A DNA stretch of 64,000 nucleotides from Cherax quadricarinatus (GCF_038502225.1 NC_091298.1:33651714-33715713); one strand, 5' to 3'; shown: positions 33,406 to 45,480, counted from the stretch's first letter. The notes: generated from the sequence alone by a model not told the origin. Numbers and translations are program-made.

Positions 33406-34874
33406 GATAACTGCTGCATCAGTTATCTAGCTGATGAGCGCATATAATACTCACCCCAAGATCCTTTTTCTTGAGAGGCAGTCTTTGGCCGCCTAGCCTA
33501 AACTCTGTCTGCGGTCTTCTTTTCCTTTCCCCGATCATCGTGACTTTACATTTAGCTGAGGTAAATTCGAGGAACCAGTTACTGGACCAAGCTTCCAGCA
33601 TGTCCAGGTCTCTTTGTAGTCCTGTCTGATCCTCATCCGATTTAATTCTCCTCATTAACTTCACATCATCTGTAAACAGGGACACTTCTGAGTCTATCCC
33701 TTCCATCATGTAATTCACATAAACCAAAAATAGCACTGGTCCTAGAAGTGGCCCCTTTGGAACTCCACTCGTCAAAGGCGCCCACTCTGATACCTCGTCA
33801 CGTACCATGACGAGGGCACTGCAATGGATCAGAGAATACCCTCTTGGGTATTCTCTAATGCATTGCAATGCCCTTCCTGTTATACATGCTTGATCCTCTA
33901 GCTTTTGCACTAATCTTTTCTGTGGAACTATGTCAAAGACCTTCTTGCAGTCCAAGAAAATGCCGTCTACCCACCTCTCACTCGTGTCGTACTTCCGTTA
34001 CCTTGTCATAAAACTCCAGTAGGTTTGTGACACAGGATTTGCTTTCCAAGAATCCGTGCTGGTTGTTGTTTATAAGCTTGTTCCGTCATCTTGGCACTCC
34101 ATGTTTTGGGACCCCTATGTGGCTCCAGGTTTTCCCAATCAATCTCCTTGTGATTGAAATCACCCATAACTAGTAACTTTGCTCTACCCGTGTGAGCTCT
34201 TCTGGCCACCTCAGCTAGTGTGTCCACCATTGCTCTGTTGCTCTCTTCATATTCACCTCTTGGCCTCCTGCAGTTGTGTGCGGGTTATACATCACTACAA
34301 TGACAACCTTTGGTCTCCCAGGCTGAATTGTATCTATGTTGTCTGGGGACGTCTCGTTGATTCTTTCATGCCACTTCTCACATTTATTTGTTGTTCCATC
34401 TTCGTTCGTATACCAAATCTTCAACTTCTTTTCTAAAACTGTGGTTTTGAGAGAATGTTGGGTTTGGGGAGTTGGAGACCTGGCGGGGAACTATGGGGGG
34501 TTGCTGTGGGGGTGGGGTTTGTAATGAGGGGGTGAGGGCAGAGGGTAGAGTGTGTGGGTTTTGGTTTAGATTGGTTGCATTGGGGTTGTCGTGGTTGAGG
34601 TCCTTCTGTGGGTGGTTCTGAGGGAGGTTGCATTTGCTTTTTCTTCTGAGTCTGGGTTCTCCTGCTCATCTCTGTCTTTGCCTCTCATTCCTCCTTGTGC
34701 CTTTGTACCCTCTCTTTCAGTTTCTGCCCATCTTCTTGTGTTCTGTTGCAGTCGAGGAACACCGTTAGGTACTTCGGTATGTCCCTTAGATGTGTTTTCT
34801 CCTGCAGGATCCTGTTTCGAAGTGATTCTACCTTGAAAATCACACTGACTAGACTGGTTTTTCCTCTTGCAAAC

Positions 34875-34880
<6 letters not shown>
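33402..34880 (-). mobile_element. LINE-C fragment 4 (ORF1, endonuclease, RT pieces)
   Basis: Read on the minus strand, it begins at the (AC)n at 34,880 with an ORF1-like charged region (about 34,870-34,440; CKRKNQSSQCDFQGRITSKQ, then basic and Gln/Pro-rich). Endonuclease pieces follow (LKIWYTNEDG-type start near 34,424; LLVMGDFNHKEIDWENLEP at about 34,170). Then, after a deletion, comes RT ([46 protein letters not shown]). FTDD replaces FADD. It ends at 33,402, truncated against LINE-R. Confidence 0.83.

Positions 34881-34918
<38 letters not shown>
34879..34918. repeat. (GT)n between LINE-C fragments
   Basis: About 20 GT units lie between the 3' end of one LINE-C copy (right) and the start of another (left), both on the minus strand. 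Confidence 0.95.
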
Positions 34919-34921
<3 letters not shown>

Positions 34922-35383
34922 ACTCACCTAATTTTGGTTGCAGAAGTCGAGTCATAGCTCCTGGCCCCGCTTCTTCACTGTGTGCGTGTGTGTGTGAGCG
35001 CAAGCTCGCCAGTTCTCATCGATTTCTGAATGCGGGGGGGGGGGGTAGGTCGATCGTTAGCTCTTGACCCAGCCTTCTACAGCACCTGGATCGCCACATC
35101 TACTCAACCCCTCCTTGCAGTTCATTCCTCTCAGCTCTAGTACTAACCTGGTTGCAAACCTTTGGACGTTTACGAGTTTCTTCACGTGCTTGAGCAGGTG
35201 TGGGCTCCATGCTGGGGCTACGTACTCTCTGACTGGCCTAACATACTGTGTATGTCAAGTATAAGGTTCTAGAGGATTTTGTAAGTTCCTGAACACTGGA
35301 GTTTGCTAGTCTTGCCTATGTCGCTGTCATGGTTTACGTACACTTCTGTCGATATGTTTGGTGTTATTTTCACTCCCAGATCC

Positions 35384-35387
<4 letters not shown>
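34919..35387 (-). mobile_element. LINE-C fragment 3, 3' end
   Basis: The 3' terminus CCACTCACCTAATTTTGG (plus strand) faces the (GT)n. Further right is the RT C-terminal region (plus-strand GTTGCAAACCTTTGGACG, equivalent to 58,270). It starts at 35,387 against another (GT)n, at almost the same internal position (KDLGV segment) as fragment 2. It also contains a short GT run (34,981-34,998) and an 11-13 G run (35,034-35,045). Confidence 0.78.
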
Positions 35388-35434
<47 letters not shown>

Positions 35435-35435
35435 G
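35386..35435. repeat. (GT)n
   Basis: About 24 GT units, one TTTG interruption. Confidence 0.95.
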
Positions 35436-38209
35436 TCCATTACTGTACATACCTATGCAGTGTTACTCAGGCAATGTTAGTTTGAGGAATCATTCAGAGG
35501 TCGTGGGACTCTGAGTAGGCTGTTAATTTTTTAATTATTTCCTACCAGATTTTTGATGGAATTAGTGAAAAAAAAATTCGCTGGAAGAGCAACATCTGTG
35601 AGGTGGCTTGAAAGCACATCATCCTCCATCCTCCATGCGATATCTTCGTTGGGGCAGTAAATTTAATAAAGATAGCCACAGTTTTATCTAAATAGTCTCG
35701 TGATGTCAGAGTTTTGCCTGTTCCTTTATCAGTAACAGAATCTTGAACAGGGCAACGGTTAGTGTCCAGGATTGTATGAACTTGAACTGTCTACATTCTT
35801 CATCAATCTGTCTACAATCTTCATCATGTGGTAAAGTGATCTGAAAACGCATGAATGTGCCCGAATTCTGCAAGACTTGCTGAAAAAAGTATCTTTAAAA
35901 AATAGGTACTCATATTCTATAGATTCGTGACATTTTTGAAAAACGAATGGCAAATGCTTTCACAGACTGGAATTCCCGAAACGGGTTTTGTAACTCTTTG
36001 ATACGAATGCCCCCAGTGAATTTCACGAGAATTTGTAGTCCAGGAATGGATTTCGTCGTACTTAGAGACTGAAAGGCAAGTGGTTCACAGACTTACATAC
36101 CCCAAAAAGGTACGTCGAGATCGATTTTCTGAATGCCCCAGTTAGTGGGACCGAGAAGAATTTCCAGTTCATCCTTGGATTTGAAATCAATAGTTTCCAG
36201 TGAACTTGAAAACAGTAACAGTAAGGAATTTTTCGACTGTTTCGTGCTTTTTATAATGAAGTTGATTATTGTCCTTCATTCTATCATTAGAGATTAACGC
36301 AAAACGTCAATTAAGGTTTGAATTTCTGACAGCTCAGTTGACACAGATATAATATGTCAGCCAGTGTCATGGAAAAGACTTGTCTTGACGTTATATACTA
36401 CTTCACTAGTATTTAAGAATAGGCTTACAGACTAAACATACGTGTTTGTTTGCAACAATAGACACCATCTCGGCAATGTTATGAATGTGGAGACAAGTAA
36501 CGTTATTTGGATCATTTGAGTCGTAGCTACTAGTGTTGTGACGGTGGACAAGGCTGGTGTTCTATAAGAGGACTGGAACCATCGTTATCATCTTTGTCGC
36601 GATGTTAACCATCAAAACTACCCATAACTACTCCGTCTCTCAAAGTGTGATGCGCATTTTGGATACACATTGTATAGAGCTAGTCTTTTATGGGTACAAT
36701 ATTCGTGAGCATTGACTCGTGTGAAGGAGTTTTCCCGAAACTCTTCGTCTGATTCTTATCCTCCCGTCTACCACGGTAGATTTCAACACTTATTCCGGCT
36801 ATTAAATGCAGATTAGGGGTTTTATGGGGAAGACTATTTCTGTTGCAAACACTTCATAGCCCACTGTTAAGGCGAAACGTTGTCATTAAAGAATCACATT
36901 ATACTGCATGTGTGAGTCTTTGTCTATTCATGTGAACAGTTGAGCCTGCATAATCTACTAGTTCTGCTAGTTACACTGAGAAAGTAAACAAAAAAAAAAA
37001 CCTGAAAGAGGTTTTATGTTAAACCATCGCAAAATTACAGTAATTACCGCCCAATTAAATTAAGAGTTCTATGAAGACATAAAAATAGAATATACAGTAT
37101 TATACAACTAGATGGTAAATGATTACATTAGTCTTGTGAATCTATTAGTAATGACTAAAAATATTCAGTTAATTACACAGGATATATACCCAGAGGGATG
37201 TATTTCTCTCAGTGTCTATTTTCTAAGAGTTTACTTTAATTCCTAGTGTAGTAGATTGTCTTTAAAACCGATTAACTAATCACTTAAACCATCAAACTAA
37301 AAAAAAGTTCTCAACGCTAAGAGATTATTCAGCTGATGAACACCGGAAGTTAATGACTTTCCATAAAATTACCCGAGCAAACTTTAAAATTATGAAAATG
37401 TATAATAAAATTTCTAGGAATATAGAGTAAAAATTTTCAGTGATGAGATAATAAACGAAGCCGTGCAACATGGGGTTTAACCGCTAAACAAAAATAGAAA
37501 CTAAATACATTTCGGTCGCTGCGTGATCCGAGAAAGGTATCCCCGTATCTCACAACCCCAGTCCCTTGTGCCTCAGTGTACGAGATTGTAGTAGTACAGA
37601 GTGCAGCATAGGCTGATAATGAAGCTATTAGCGCTTATAATCTGAAGAGAATCAGTAAAGTCATTCAAAAGTCTTCACATAGAAACTGATATGCAAATTT
37701 CGTCGATAAAATGGTAAATTAGGGCATACACAGACCAAATCTAACTCAAATATGTCAGAGGGAAAGAGACCAGTATTATAAAATACACAAGCACATCAAG
37801 CTTGAAGCCATGCAGATGTTGTGCTATCCAATAATCAGTGTCTAATCAGCTGCAACACTCATACTGCATGACAATGAACATTTTTTTTTAATTTTCTTCC
37901 AATAAAAAAAAATTGAACTTTTTTTTCTCTAAATCCAAACTTTCCTCCAAGTATAATTGACTGCTCCATAAGTAATAGAGTAAGTTTTATATAATAATGT
38001 CAAACTCTGACTTATTATTCTCAGAAGAGACATCTCCAGATATTTCAGATAAACTAACTAGTTTAATAAAACTGGCACATGATTACTTACACAACACAAA
38101 ATCATGAGATTATTTTTTTTGAAGAAGAAGACACATCAGCACTGAAAGATTTATTTTCTAAATGTAACACAGAATCCTGCATAAATTCAGTGAAACATAA
38201 GAACGTAAG
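35436..38209. other. Long gene-free stretch
   Basis: No coding frame of interest over 2.8 kb. One terminal-repeat-like piece lies at about 36,865-36,910 (GGCGAAACGTTGTCATTAAAG), which resembles the hammerhead-like tails elsewhere but lacks the CTGATGA part. Short poly-A and poly-T runs occur near 36,990 and 37,885. Confidence 0.55.
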
Positions 38210-38351
38210 AACATAAGAAAGGAGGAACACTGCAGCAGGCCTGTTGGCCCATACTAGGCAGGTCCTTTACAATTCATCCCACTAACAAAACATTTTCCCA
38301 ACCCAATTTTCAATGCCACCCAAGAAATAAGCTCTGATGTGAAAGTCCCAC

Positions 38352-39356
38352 TCAAATCCAACCCCTCCCACTCATGTACTTATCCAACCTAAATTTGAAA
38401 CTACAGAAAGTCCCAGCCTCAATAACCCAACTAGGTAGACTGTTCCACTCATCAACTACCCTATTTCCAAACCAATACTTTCCTATGTCCTTTCTAAATC
38501 TAAACTTATCTAATTTAAATCCATTACTGCGGGTTCTCTCTTGGAGAGACATCCTCAAGACCTTATTAATATCCCCTTTATTAATACCTATCTTCCACTT
38601 ATACACTTCGATCAGGTCTCCCCTCATTCTTCGTCTAACAAGTGAATATAACTTAAGAGTCTTCAATCTTTCTTCATTAGGAAGATTTCTAATGCTTTGT
38701 ATTAATTTAGTCATCCTACGCTGAATGTTTTCTAACGAATTTATGTCCATTCTGTAATATGGAGACCAGAACTGAGCTGCATAATCTAGGTGAGGCCTTA
38801 CTAATGATGTATAAAGCTGCAGTATGACCTCTGGACTTCTGTTGCTTACACTTCTTGATATAAATCCCAGTAATCTATTTGCCTTATTACGTACGCTTAG
38901 GCATTGCTGTCTTGGTTTAAGGTTGCTGCTCACCATAACCCCTAAGTCCTTTTCGCAATCTGTATGGCTAAGTTCTACATCATTTAACTTATAAGTACTA
39001 GGGTTATGGTCACTCCCAAGCTTCAGAACCTTGCATTTATCTACATTGAACTGCATCTGCCACTTTTCTGACCAAGAATAGAGTTTGTTTAAATCCTCCT
39101 GAAGTTCCATAACATCTACGTTTGAATCAATTATCCTACCTATCTTTGTGTCATCGGCGAATTTGCTCATATCACTAGTAATTCCCTCATCAAGATCATT
39201 GATATATATTATAAACAACAACGGGCCCAAGACTGATCCCTGTGGAAAGCCACTTGTTACAGATCCCCACTCGGATTTAACCCCATTTATGGACACTCTG
39301 CTTCCTGTCAGTGAGCCATGACTCGATCCAAGAGAGCACTTTTCCCCCAATGCCAT
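38352..39356 (-). pseudogene. CR1-A ORF2, RT second half
   Basis: Downstream part of ORF2 after a frameshift around 39,280-39,300. Motifs: [27 protein letters not shown] (catalytic), WQMQFNVDKCKVLKLG, DLGVMVSSNLKPRQQ, VRPHLDYAAQFWSPYY and NGFKLDKFRFRKDIGKYWF. The C-terminus matches CR1-B through NRVVDEWNSLP and is complete here. With the first half it gives a normal CR1 ORF2 length of about 970 residues. Confidence 0.9.
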
Positions 39357-41286
39357 GAGCTGCCACTTTCTTTAACAGTCTATGGTGCGGAACTCTATCA
39401 AAAGCCTTACTAAAATCTAAGTAAATAATATCAAATTCTTTATCGTGGTCAACAGCCTCAAAAGCTTTACTGAAGAAAGTTAATAAATTAGTTAGACAAG
39501 ACCGGCCTCTTGTGAATCCTTGCTGAGTATCATTAATCAAGCTATGCTTATCGAGATGGCTTCTTATAATCTCAGCTATAATTGACTCTAGTAATTTGCC
39601 TACAATTGAGGTCAGGCTTATTGGGCGGTAATTTGACGGTAACGACTTGTCCCCTGTTTTAAAAATAGGAATTACATTAGCCATCTTCCACATATCAGAC
39701 ACTACACCTGTTTGAAGAGATAAATTAAAAATATTAGTTAATGGTTCACAGAGTTCCATTTTGCATTCCTTAAGAACCCTTGAAAAAACCTCATCAGGAC
39801 CCGGCGACTTATTTTGCTTCAGTCTGTCTATCTGCTTCACAACCATTTCACTAGTGACTGTGATGTTACATAATTTATCTTCTAGCCCACTATAAAAATT
39901 AATTACTGGAATATTGTTAGTGTCTTCCTGTGTAAAATCTGAGAGAAAATAATTATTAAAAATCGAGCACATTTCATTCTCTTTGTCAGTAAGGTGCCCA
40001 TAGTTATTTTTAAGGGGACCTATCTTATCTCTAACTTTTGTTCTATAGACCTGGAAAAAACTTTTTGGGTTAGTTTTAGAATCCCTAGCAACTTTAATTT
40101 CATAGTCCCTTTTAGCTTTTCTTATCCCCTTTTTAATGTCCCTCTTAATGTCAATATACTGATTCATAAGATGACCCTCACCTCTTTTGATACACCTATA
40201 AATTCCTTTCTTATGCCCTAGTAGATATTTGAGCCTATTATTCATCCATTTTGGGTCATTTCTATTTGATCTAATTTCTTTATATGGGATAAACGTTCTT
40301 TGAGCAGCATGTATAGTGTTCAGAAAACTGTCATACTGATAGCTCACTTCGTTACCCCAGTCAACAGATGATAAGTGTTCTCTAAGCCCATCGTAATCTG
40401 CTAAGCGAAAATCTGGGACTGTTACTGAGTTTTCGCTACTATCGTACTTCCATTCAATGCTAAATGTAATTGATTTGTGGTCGCTAGCACCCAGTTCCTC
40501 TGAAATTTCTAAATTATTAACAAGGGATTCATTGTTTGCCATAACTAAGTCAAGCAGGTTATTTCCCCTTGTAGGTTCTGTCACAAACTGCTTCAAAAAA
40601 CAATCCTGAACTACTTCTAAGAAGTCGTATGATTCTAAATTCCCAGTCAAGAAATTCCAATCAATATGACTAAAGTTAAAGTCTCCTAGAATTACTACAT
40701 TATCGTGCCTTGTCGCCTTAACAATTTCCTCCCATAGTAGTCTCCCTTGGTCCCTATCTAAGTTTGGGGGGCGGTATATCACTCCTAAAATCAGTTTTTC
40801 AAGCCCCTCTGAAAATTCTATCCAAACAGACTCTGTATGTGTTACTTCAGACTTAATACCCGTTTTTATGCAACAGTTCAAGCGATCTCGGACATACAAT
40901 GCCACCCCACCCCCCTTCCCGATACTTCTATCTACTTGGAACAATTTAAAAACCTGAATATGACATTCCGCAGGCATGTCCCGACTTTTTGAATTAAACC
41001 ACGTCTCAGTTAAGGCAAATACATCAATGTTACCTGCACTAGCAACTAATCTCAACTCGTCCATCTTATTCCTAGCACTACGGCAATTAGCATAATAAAC
41101 ATTGAAAGACTCTCCTTTCTCTTTACCCTTCCTGCTCATTTCTGTTTTTCTACTAAACCTATTACTGTCCTTATCACCCAAAGTCCCTGGCTTTTCAATA
41201 TCTACCTCGTTCTGCTTATTACTAGTTCCCCTAGAACTCGTAATATTACTACACTGGGACTTCACTGTTTTCCTGCCAAAACCCAT
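39277..41286 (-). pseudogene. CR1-A ORF2, endonuclease and RT first half
   Basis: 669 codons from ATG 41,286. After a basic, Ser-rich start comes an AP-type endonuclease: FNVYYANCRSARNKMDELR, ALTETWFNS, GKGGGVALYVRDR, VILGDFNFSHIDW and GASDHKSI. The connector is WMNNRLKYLLGHKKGIYR. RT starts LKQNKSPGPDEVFSRVLKEC, NVIPIFKTGDKSLPSNYRPI and YLDFSKAFDRVPHHRLL. The frame is lost at WLTDRKQS, near 39,300, and continues in the frame ending at 38,352. ORF2 starts 14 bp after the ORF1 stop. Confidence 0.92.
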
Positions 41287-41299
41287 ACCACTACTATTC

Positions 41300-42132
41300 C
41301 TAGTTTAAAGTCCTAACTGCTCCCTCCACTGCAGTTGCCAGTGCTACCACCCCAGACCTAGATAAGTGAACCCCATCCCTGGCATACATGTCATTTCCGC
41401 CATAGAAGAGGTCCCATTTGTCAATGAATGTTACCGCATTTTCCTTACAGTATTTTGTCCAGCCAGCAATTGACACCAATTGCCCTGGACAACTATTCAA
41501 TTCCAACTCCTCTCCTTGGCAAAATACCACATATGACAGGGTTCCCACCCTTACTCCTAATTATTTCTATTGCTGACCTATACCTGCTAATCAGGTCTTC
41601 ACTCCTACATCTGCCAACATCGTTGCCTCCAGCACTGAGACAGATAATAGGATTGCTCCCATTACCTCTCATGATGTCATCCAGACGGCTAACAATATCC
41701 TCCATCCCAGCCCCAGGAAAGCAAACTCTGTCTCCTGCTCCTGTCCTTCAAGCAGAACGCCCTATCCATATACCTAACTTGGCTGTCCCCAACAACAACA
41801 ATATTCTTACCTTCCTTGGTGTCGTTCGTCGTGTTCCCAGTAGTCGACTCACATTCGTTGGGTAGCACTGAGAATGTATTAGATGTTTCCACAACAGTTT
41901 CCACGGCAGTCTCTTTCTTCTTCATCGTTTCTACCTTTCCATTCGTCTTCTTGATCGTCAACTTCGTTCCCTGCTGTCCAGCCAATGACCAGTTTCCCTT
42001 CTTGACCTGAGGACTCAAAACAGGAGGACTACTACGAATCTTCTTGTTTTCCTCGGTCAGTCGCCGAATCTCCACCTTCGCCATCCTCAGTTCTTCCTTA
42101 AGCTGTTGGTAAAGTTGCTCGATGGAGGGCAT
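41300..42132 (-). pseudogene. CR1-A ORF1 with SGNH-type esterase domain
   Basis: Three frames read in order: 42,132-41,689, 41,705-41,493 and 41,548-41,300. The N-terminus is a short coiled coil (IEQLYQQLKEELRMAKVEIR). The remainder is an SGNH/GDSL hydrolase: block I VVVGDSQVRYMDRAFC, block III ICLSAGGNDVGR, and block V YARDGVHLSRSG with the catalytic Asp and His. ORF1 of many CR1 elements carries this esterase, which may act on membranes or lipids, though its role in retrotransposition is unclear. Two frameshifts (about 41,700 and 41,530) break this copy, but the Ser, Asn, Asp and His positions survive. Confidence 0.85.
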
Positions 42133-42317
42133 CTTGCTTCAATTCGTAGAGAGCGCGCAAACAGGTCTTCACAGAGCTAAGTACACGTCAACACTGCGCA
42201 AAAGCCAACTCAATCAGGAGCTACTGCGCAGCACGTCCGCACGCCCCAATAGCGATGCGTGGATCCATTTGTTTCAGACGATGCATCAGCCACTGACGAT
42301 TAATGTCATTCACATTT

Positions 42318-42467
42318 AGTATAGTTTAATGAAAGAAAAGCGCTAAGCCCACAGGGGTCATATAGCGCCTATTGAGAAGGAGGCATTCACATTCGATCCA
42401 AGCAAGGGAAAGAAAAGTTCATTTCCTTGGATCAAGAGCCTCTGACCAGCGTCAAGGCAAAATAATG
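42318..42467 (-). repeat. SINE-like repeat (SINE-5)
   Basis: Minus strand: TTGACGCTGGTCAGAGGCTC, TTGATCCAAGGAA, then TAGGCGCTATATGACCCC and GGGCTTAGCGCTTT. Homologous to 50,165-50,329. No clear tRNA head, so the type is uncertain. Confidence 0.65.
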
Positions 42468-43814
42468 ATACAAGAAAAAATAATACTTAAACAAAATCGA
42501 AATTGCAAGTGTCAAAATGATATGAACAAAGGTAAATATACCAGTCTTTACGTAACATGCATCATAATGAAAATTCTGAAACCGATCGAAGGATCTGTTG
42601 TCACCTCTCACACAGGAACAAAATTTGGTAATGATGTATATAGGATTGTGGAGAGGGCGCTCACACATGCAAATAGGCCTATGGCTTTTGCCCACTAAAT
42701 GTTACATAGGTATTGAAATTTTGAATTCTATCGAATAATGCGTTTTCTAATAATAAAAGAAAATCTGTGAAAGTAAACGAACATTTTCCAAAAAATGGGA
42801 AAATTCCTCCCGTTAAACTTATAAACCCCTTAAAACCAGAGAGTTACATTTTTTCCAGTTTACTCATCTCATTTACATTCTGTTTAAAATTCTCTACACT
42901 CCTATAATAAAAAATATTCGATCTTGGTACAACTGACGTATTCCTGCGCTCTCTGACCCAAGTTGTTGAACCCACTTCCATCCTCGTGGAATGGCTGGGA
43001 AAACTTCCAAAATCCTCAGTGGTGTACCTTCTAACCTTCAAAAAAGTTGCCAAAACAAATCGACGATGACTGAGAGTAAAGTTCAAATGTGTAGGCGCAG
43101 ATTTTTATAGTGTAATGTGTAAAATTGTATAAAATTTCCTTTCGCCTAAATCAAGTAATATAATTTTCAGTTTACGTCTTGTGAACAGTTTCATTATTTA
43201 ATGGTTGATGATAGGTTAAATCATCTTGACGTTCATTGACGTACTTATAACATCCATGTATCTTGAATACCAGTGTTAAAAATTGTATGTTAGAGACGCT
43301 AAACTTATTTTCTCACTATCTTAAAAGGAAAGTCTTACTTGGAGAAAATATTGAATTGATTTTAGCCTGTGAAGGTCCCACTTTGCATTTTTGGGAAATT
43401 TTAAGAATCGCTATATTTCTTTTCATGCAATAATTTCTGAGTGTGGCGTTTTATAAGCTTCAGCCATTCCAATGCAGCGCAGTATCAACCTTTCCAAGCT
43501 GGTAATTTAATATTACAATTTGTAAGTGACTACAAACTACATGTGTTTCGTTTTACAGGCGATATTTCCATTTTGTTCTCCTTCAAACACTTTAATTGGA
43601 TTTGGGCTGTGTAATATCCCATTTTGGTATAGGTTTCCTTGTAATGTCTTGTGAATGCTTCTTCTGATTCCTTTCAAATCTTCAACAGTAATAAATACTT
43701 ACTTTATCAACCTGTGCCGCATTCTGCATTATTTCAGTCGCGTTCACGTAGCCACTGGAACACGGGGATATGTTTATCAGATCGAGCAGCGATCGAAATA
43801 TCTGGTATACATTA
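42468..43814. other. Gene-free stretch
   Basis: No gene recognised. A minus-strand frame at 43,086-42,844 (ending NIFYYRSVENFKQNVNEM) vaguely resembles LINE C-terminal tails but is too short to call. Confidence 0.5.
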
Positions 43815-44000
<186 letters not shown>

Positions 44001-44002
44001 AT

Positions 44003-44190
44003 CATCATGGGGAAGTGGAACAGAATTCTTCCTCCGTAAGCCATGCGTGTTCTAAGAGGCGACTAAAATGCCGGGAGCTAGGGGCTAGTAACCTCTTCTC
44101 CTGTATATGTTACTAAATGTAAAAGGAGAAACTTAGTTTTTTCCTTTTGGGCCACCCCGCCTCGGTGGGATACGGCCGTTGTGTTGAAAT
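44003..44190 (+). repeat. SINE-like unit with LINE-R tail
   Basis: Starts near ATCATCATGGGGAAGTGG and contains AAATGCCGGGAGCTAGGGG. It ends with TGGGCCACCCCGCCTCGG and GGATACGGCCGTTGTG, the same 3' tail as LINE-R, directly followed by (TA)n. It is non-coding and probably mobilised by LINE-R. Confidence 0.7.
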
Positions 44191-44191
44191 A

Positions 44192-44192
<1 letters not shown>

Positions 44193-44278
<86 letters not shown>
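44193..44278. repeat. (TA)n
   Basis: About 42 TA units, right border of the LINE-R-tailed SINE. Confidence 0.95.
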
Positions 44279-44280
<2 letters not shown>

Positions 44281-44289
44281 TACATGCAT

Positions 44290-45041
44290 AAATATACATA
44301 TACGTGGATAAGTAAAGTGTATTGACCAATTGTCAATGTTAAGTAATATCCTACACGAAAAGAGAAAACCAGAAGAATTAATTGGACTGTATTTATCGAT
44401 CCCCTTCTGGGAGCCTCTTCAGTAGACATATAAGTGACATAAGGACAAGGATAGATATAGGAAAGGTTACACCTCACACCGTACACATAAGCTGTGTGAC
44501 GTGTCAAGCAGTAGGTGGATGAAAAGACAGGTCCGTATATGAAGCTAAAAATTTGTGTAGGAAGTTAATATGGCTATGTAATTCCTGATGTGCTGGTGTT
44601 CTCTATTAGGTTAGGCTCTGGTATGTACCTCTTGTGGGCGACTTTTGAAATGACGTCTGGTTTCCACAGTCCCTGTGAGATGTTGAAATTTGAAGTGGTA
44701 TCTATGAGGGCAGATTCTAATATTTTGCGTTTGTAGTTGCAGTGTGATCTGTGTCTGATGGTGGCAGCTTCCCAATGAATCTTGTGATTGTTAATGATGA
44801 GATGTTGAAAAATGGCTGAATTGTCTTGTGCATAACGAATTTCCCTCTGGTGTTCATTGATCCTTGTAGATAGCATTCGGCCTGTCTGCCCTGTGTACGC
44901 TTGGTTACGATCTTTTTTATGGTATAAGAACGTAAGTCCTGGTAAACTGGTAAACTTCCTGTGCCTTTCGTAGGTGAATGTTTGTGTTTCTTGGAAAAGA
45001 GTTTCTCTAGTTTGTTGGGGTAGAATGTGATTGTCGGCCAC
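44290..45041 (-). mobile_element. PLE-2 fragment: GIY-YIG nuclease and terminus
   Basis: The minus-strand frame 45,041-44,574 reads LTFLYHKKDRNQAYTGQTGR then LSTRINEHQREIRYAQDNSA, a GIY-YIG nuclease of a Penelope family distinct from PLE-1. It continues with ALIDTTSNFNISQGLWKPD. The 3' side (44,560-44,290) is a terminal-repeat-like region that contains a decayed hammerhead-like core, CTGAAGA...GATAAA (44,430-44,392). The inverse of this terminus lies at 45,245-45,480. Confidence 0.8.
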
Positions 45042-45244
45042 TTTGAGACGATTGAATGTACCTTGGTGGTAGGTACTATGAGTTGAGATATGCAGGATGG
45101 TTTTTAAATAGATGATGTTTGCTTTCTTTTCTCCTTGCTAAACAAATCAGACATCAAGAAGTACATACCAGCGACCAACCTAGTATAGAGCCCCACCTCA
45201 ACATTAAGAATTCCATAGCGCAAAGTGACTTCCTACCCAAATTT

Positions 45245-45480
45245 TTAGTTTCACTTCAGGACTTGTCTTTTCGTCCACCCACTACTTGACACGTCCCTCC
45301 ACGTGTACAGGATAAGGTGCAACCTTCTCTATATATTCTTGTTCTTATTTCTGAAGAGGATCCCGAAGGGAATCGAAATATAAAGGCTAATTTATCTTCT
45401 GAGGTTCTGTCTCCATGTAGGTTATTAATGAGCATACATATACATACACACAAGCACATATATACTCATTTGCTTGTACA
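45245..45480 (+). repeat. PLE-2 terminal repeat, plus orientation
   Basis: Shares GTCCACCCACTACTTGACACG with the reverse complement of the 44,460-44,530 region. It continues to the hammerhead-like motif and a GAGGTTCTGTCTCCATGTAGG end. It is inverted relative to the nuclease fragment, as for PLE-1. Confidence 0.6.
45345..45386 (+). ncRNA. Hammerhead-like motif, canonical CTGAAGA core
   Basis: CTGAAGA fits the hammerhead CUGANGA box (C3 and G8 both present). It is followed by a hairpin with GATCCC / GGGAATC arms (one bulge), GAAA and an AUAU palindrome. Stem I is weak (TTT with AAG). A single extra base lies before stem II, as in the other motifs. Confidence 0.5.

Larger units (their letters stand above)
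38210..42275 (-). mobile_element. CR1-type LINE (CR1-A), near full length
   Basis: On the minus strand: a GC-rich 5' region (about 42,275-42,133), ORF1 with an esterase-like domain (42,132-41,300), ORF2 with endonuclease and RT (41,286-38,352), and a 3' untranslated region. It ends with the module GGCCTGCTGCAGTGTTCC and a TTCTTATG octamer tail (38,200-38,225), typical of CR1. ORF1 has two frameshifts and ORF2 one, so it is inactive but fairly young. CR1-B at 22,215 is a truncated relative. Confidence 0.92.
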
